From Terriglobia bacterium (lineage in GTDB: Bacteria > Acidobacteriota > Terriglobia > Bryobacterales > UBA6623), in NCBI GenBank assembly GCA_009841225.1, contig VXMF01000056.1, forward strand, positions 1 to 64,000: a DNA stretch of 64,000 bases, read 5' to 3'. Numbering within the stretch: the stretch's first letter is position 1; the number at the start of each line of letters is the position of its first letter. A program made the position numbers and the translations under genes. This document shows, piece after piece, positions 60,684-64,000 of this stretch. A model generated the notes under the pieces. It did no database searches, was not told the DNA's origin, and saw only the letters and a program-made list of their open reading frames with translations.

Positions 60684-61850
60684 ATGAAGCGGCTGAGAGA
60701 CGCTCGATATGTCCGCGGTCTCTTAGTTCCCGGAGAGCGAGTGCGGATGCACTCGCTCGGGGGCGGCCTGATCCTGCGTGTCGGCAAATCCGGCACGGGG
60801 TCGTGGGTCCAGCGTATTACCGTCAACGGCCGCCGCAGGGATATCGGGCTCGGGCCGACCCGCACGGTCTCTCTCGAGCAAGCGCGGGAATGGGCGAATC
60901 TCAACAAGTACAGGGTCCTGATCGGACATCCCGACGCGGTCGTTGGAATCGCTGAGATGCGGTGGCCACGCCCCTCGACCGTGCCCTACTTCGGCGAATT
61001 CGCCAGGTCGGTAGTCGAGTCCCGCCAGGACCTCAAGCGCGATGTGCAGCGCGCGCACTGGATGAGCACGTTCGAGAACCACTGTCGGTTGCTCTATCGC
61101 AAGCGAGTTAACGAGATCCGGCGACAGGATGTCATCGCCGTGTTTGAGGAGAGAGTGGAAGGCGGCGAGATCCTCTGGACGGCGAAGCCCGCTGCCGCGA
61201 AGCTAGCGCTACAGCGTCTAGGCTACGTGTTCACGGTCGCAATGGGCCGCGAAATCATTGCCGAGAATCCGGCGGATGAGGCACCCATCCGGGCCGCTTT
61301 GCCGCGGATCAGGGGCAACGGCAGGACCCGACACCACAAGGCAATCCCCCATACCGAGCTGGGCGCGTTTCTCGCCCGGCTGGACCGGTCGAGGACCGCC
61401 CATTCCGCGACCCTGTTTCTCGCTCTGACGGCGGTCAGACGGATGGAGGTTCTGGAGGCGGACTGGAGCGAGGTCGATATGGAGACGCAATCATGGACGA
61501 TTCCGGCCGGTCGTGCGAAGACCAATCGAGACCATGTCGTCCCATTAAGCAGAGCAGCGATCGGCGTTCTCGACCGAGCGCATGCACGGACAAGGGGGGC
61601 TGGGCGGATCTTCGCAATATCCCGAACGGCAGTGCAACGCGTATTCTCGGCTGGCGGCGGGACGGCTCACGGAGTCCGTAGCGCGTTCCGCTCTTGGTGC
61701 CAGGACGCGGGCAAGGTCCGCGAAGTCGCTGAACTGTGCCTCGGGCATCGGATCGGCAGTGCCGTCGAGCAAGCCTATGCGCGGTCGAGCCTGCTTGAAC
61801 ACCGTCGCGAACTCATGAGAGAGTGGGCCGAGTACCTCGGCCTGCAGTAG
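60684..61850 (+). CDS. Tyrosine-type integrase (DUF4102/P4-like), catalytically complete
   Basis: A 388-residue integrase. The N-terminal DUF4102-like arm-binding domain (LILRVGKSGTGSWVQRITVN) is followed by a core-binding domain (about 100-210). The catalytic residues are R252 in TAVRRMEVL, K279 in GRAKTNRD, H329-x-x-R332 in AHGVRSAF, H355 in LCLGHR and Y365 in EQAYARS. Such enzymes integrate genomic islands. It marks the right end of the cassette array and, unlike the recombinase at 34858, has all key residues, so it is the better candidate for an active recombinase here. Confidence 0.9.
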   Translation: MKRLRDARYVRGLLVPGERVRMHSLGGGLILRVGKSGTGSWVQRITVNGRRRDIGLGPTRTVSLEQAREWANLNKYRVLIGHPDAVVGIAEMRWPRPSTVPYFGEFARSVVESRQDLKRDVQRAHWMSTFENHCRLLYRKRVNEIRRQDVIAVFEERVEGGEILWTAKPAAAKLALQRLGYVFTVAMGREIIAENPADEAPIRAALPRIRGNGRTRHHKAIPHTELGAFLARLDRSRTAHSATLFLALTAVRRMEVLEADWSEVDMETQSWTIPAGRAKTNRDHVVPLSRAAIGVLDRAHARTRGAGRIFAISRTAVQRVFSAGGGTAHGVRSAFRSWCQDAGKVREVAELCLGHRIGSAVEQAYARSSLLEHRRELMREWAEYLGLQ

Positions 61851-62045
61851 GCCCTGACCGCATTCGATTCTCAATGCAGTCCATCCGGACCCGTCCGATA
61901 GTTCGCTCTGTTCCCCTAGTCTGATCGTGACGGAAATGAAGCTCGCCCGTCCAGAACGGCCGCTAGAGCGTGACGTGACCGACCAGAGCGATGCCGGCAC
62001 GTCGGGATCGCTCAGCAACGTGCGACCATTGAAGCTGCTGCCAAG

Positions 62046-62432
62046 ATGTCCGAAACCAAGATCGGCCAATTCCGTGACCTCCTTCAACTCGCCAGCGAAC
62101 CGCTCCGGCCTGTAATGGAGAGTGTCCGGACTCTCATTTTCGAAATCGATCCGGGTGCCTGCGAAGTGGTTCGCCTTGGCGAGAAGGCGGCTTCGTACGG
62201 TTGCGGACCTCGAAAGATGAGTGATGGCTACGCCTACATCATGCCCTTCCGCTCGTGGGTCAACCTCGGCTTTTTCCAAGGCACGAAGCTGATGGATCCG
62301 CACGGCTTGCTGGAGGGCACTGGTGCCAAGCTGCGCCACATAAAGCTCCGTACAGTCGCTGAGACCGAGCAACCGGGCGTTCGAGAACTGGTCGAGGAGG
62401 CCTACACCGAACGCAAGGCCGCATTGCGCTGA
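62046..62432 (+). CDS. DUF1801 domain protein
   Basis: A 128-residue protein of the YdhG/DUF1801 type: LRPVMESVRTLIFEIDPGAC near the N-terminus, then KMSDGYAYIMPFRSWVNLGF, the core strand-loop, and GTGAKLRHIKLRTV toward the end. The family's function is unknown. It stands alone, 195 bp after the integrase. Confidence 0.85.
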   Translation: MSETKIGQFRDLLQLASEPLRPVMESVRTLIFEIDPGACEVVRLGEKAASYGCGPRKMSDGYAYIMPFRSWVNLGFFQGTKLMDPHGLLEGTGAKLRHIKLRTVAETEQPGVRELVEEAYTERKAALR

Positions 62433-63119
62433 AGCTGTCGGGTGTCCGAAGGAGGGTACGTCCTTCGCCTTGAAGAACTCGCGAGAGCGCTGACGCTCCG
62501 GCTAACACCTACTATGTGGTTACAGGCGCAGGTCGGATCTCAGGGCAACAAGCAGCGAGGTGTAGCAACCACTCCCTAGCTGTGCTGCAATATCAGGTGA
62601 ACACTGCTGTACAGCAACTGCAGCTTAGTCCGATTCAGGCTGCGAAGGGCCACCGGTTCCGTCGGTGACTTGCGCAGCACCGTTCGCAGGGTCTTCGTCG
62701 GTGTTTGCCGCAACTATGTGCGATCAGCACGCGCCCGCCGCTCACGGAAGGGCTGATGCGTTCCGAGATTCAGGCTCGTCCGTTGGGAGCGGATCGCATC
62801 GGCGGAGCCAATCGCTGGCTGATGGTGCAATATATGGGAGCACGAGTGTTCTCCATGGTTCGAGGTAGGCAAGGGATATGACGATTCGTATCGTTCGCCG
62901 GCAAGCGCGAACTGGACTTCTCCCCAGAGGAAACCAGTCCAGGCCTGAGCTTGTCGGCGAGCAGCGGGTCAGCCTCGTGCGAGCAATACCGCATAGCACC
63001 CTTCGTCGGACTCTATTGGTCACACTAGGCGCGGATGGCGGCAGCCTCGACCGAACGCAAGTCTCGAGCGTCTCGGCCACAGCCGGCTTCCGCGGACAGC
63101 AGGTTTCCGGATAGCCGCC
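62433..63119. other. Intergenic, no gene seen
   Basis: About 690 bp. A small hairpin GAAGGA/TCCTTC near 62449-62467 could end the DUF1801 transcript. Frames on both strands have no family character. The last part should contain the promoter of the substrate-binding protein gene. Confidence 0.4.
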
Positions 63120-64000
63120 ATGTTCCGAACGACAAGGCGAGGCGCAATCCGATCAGCGTTAGGAGGAGTCTTCATGGCACCGTTGACAACAACTACAAGC
63201 AAGGCTGCAAGCGACAGTGGCGCGGACGGCCAGCAAATCGTCCTGGGCATGTCAGCCGCATTCTCGGGCCCTACTAGGGGTCTCGGGATCGAGCTGTACC
63301 GAGGGGCCAGCGCGTACTTCGAGCACGTCAATAGCAGCGGAGGCGTCCACGGCCGAAAGATCGCACTCAAGACCTATGACGATGGGTACCAGCCGGATCC
63401 GTCGGTGCAAAACACGATGACGCTGATGCTGGAGGACCGGGTGTTCGCCCTGTTCGGCTATGTTGGCACGCCAACGGTGACGCGCGTCCTCCCCATGCTG
63501 AAGAAGTTTCAAGATCAGACCGTATACCTGTTCTTTCCGTTCACCGGAGCCCAGCCTCAGCGGGAACCGCCCTACTCAGACTTCGCATTTAACCTGCGCG
63601 CGTCCTACCGGCAAGAAACTGCTGGCCTCGTCGACAATTTCGTCTCGATTGGCAGGAAGCGGATCGCGGTGTTCTATCAGGCTGACGCCTACGGTCGTAG
63701 CGGCTGGGAAGGCGTCAGAAGGGCTCTGAGGGAGCACGGGGAAAAGATTGTTTCAGAAGCCACCTATCGCCGGGGCCAGAGGTTCGAAAGTACCATGGGT
63801 CGGCAGGTTGAGATTCTAAAGGCTGCGAATCCCGACGCGGTGATCTGCATCGGGGCCTATGCGGCCTGCGCGGCCTTCCTGCGGGACGCGGTCGACCTCG
63901 GACTGCAGGTTCCAGTTGCCAACCTGTCCTTCGTGGGCAGCGAGAGCCTGTTGCAGCTGATCACCGAATCCCGCCCGGACAGGGACCGCTACACCGACTT
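63120..64000 (+). CDS. ABC-transporter substrate-binding protein (branched-chain amino acid/amide type), partial
   Basis: The first 293 residues of a periplasmic binding protein of the Leu/Ile/Val type (Peripla_BP_6): IVLGMSAAFSGPTRGLGIEL, VNSSGGVHGRKIAL, ALFGYVGTPTV and RIAVFYQADAYGRSGW. I start at ATG 63120 because this adds MFRTTRRGAIRSALGG, a twin-arginine leader; the ATG at 63174 (with AGGAGGAG ahead) would lose it. AGGAGGAG at 63161-63168 keeps the second start possible. The gene runs off the window at 64000. Its transporter partners would lie beyond. Confidence 0.87.
   Translation, partial: MFRTTRRGAIRSALGGVFMAPLTTTTSKAASDSGADGQQIVLGMSAAFSGPTRGLGIELYRGASAYFEHVNSSGGVHGRKIALKTYDDGYQPDPSVQNTMTLMLEDRVFALFGYVGTPTVTRVLPMLKKFQDQTVYLFFPFTGAQPQREPPYSDFAFNLRASYRQETAGLVDNFVSIGRKRIAVFYQADAYGRSGWEGVRRALREHGEKIVSEATYRRGQRFESTMGRQVEILKAANPDAVICIGAYAACAAFLRDAVDLGLQVPVANLSFVGSESLLQLITESRPDRDRYTD

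Noticed and set aside
1..64000. CRISPR array, rRNA or tRNA genes
   Set aside because: No regularly spaced short repeats with unique spacers, no rRNA-like sequence, and no cloverleaf with a T-loop found by eye, including beside the integrase. A tRNA search program would settle it.

Overview
The window is GC-rich bacterial DNA. It looks like a Gram-negative, probably proteobacterial, chromosome: there are lipoprotein and Tat leaders, a light-type MerR regulator controlling membrane-lipid genes, and a KefB-type antiporter. Genus and species cannot be read from it. Everything here was read by eye. Family names rest on motifs and remembered family signatures, not on database searches.

Left part (1-26.5 kb). 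An IS21-type element (istA/istB) occupies the left edge. A membrane protein follows, then a damaged defence patch: an AbiEi-type antitoxin, a truncated AbiEii toxin gene and the tail of a Uma2-type nuclease fused to it. Next is a tightly coupled eight-gene operon on the minus strand (13.5 to 5.7 kb). It runs desaturase, flavin amine oxidase, DUF1365, cyclopropane synthase-like, DUF2878, DUF1295, second cyclopropane synthase-like and a B12-binding LitR/CarH-like regulator. Most start and stop codons overlap by 4 bp, and a TGTATC-type operator candidate lies in front. This reads as a light or singlet-oxygen-responsive fatty-acid modification operon. After it come a KefB-type antiporter, a small membrane protein, an exported two-haem-motif protein paired with a DUF1501 protein, an intact Uma2 protein, a DUF4143 ATPase, an IS110 remnant and two lipoprotein genes.

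Right part (27-60.3 kb) is the unusual region. One gene (27048-30959, plus strand) has a promoter candidate, a ribosome-binding site and a lipoprotein leader. It encodes a 1303-residue surface lipoprotein with six N-terminal repeats and two beta-barrel-like lobes. Five long relatives (about 1010-1246 codons) all lie on the opposite strand. Four of them begin their homology at exactly the same codon (residue 149 of the expressed protein). They lack leader and promoter, three of these four can only start at TTG, and they end in the same terminator hairpin, yet they have stayed open for 1000+ codons. Between them lie copies and fossils of an AAA ATPase fused to a PD-(D/E)XK nuclease, all on the plus strand. 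A tyrosine recombinase lies inside the array and a second, with all catalytic residues, lies at its right end. I read this as an expression site plus silent cassettes, with variation by inversion or gene conversion at a shared in-frame 5' site. That is an inference; the shared boundary, the silent architecture and the near-identical blocks are directly visible.

Right edge (60.3-64 kb). The integrase is followed by a DUF1801 protein, a gene-poor stretch and the start of a Tat-exported ABC-transporter substrate-binding protein that runs off the window.
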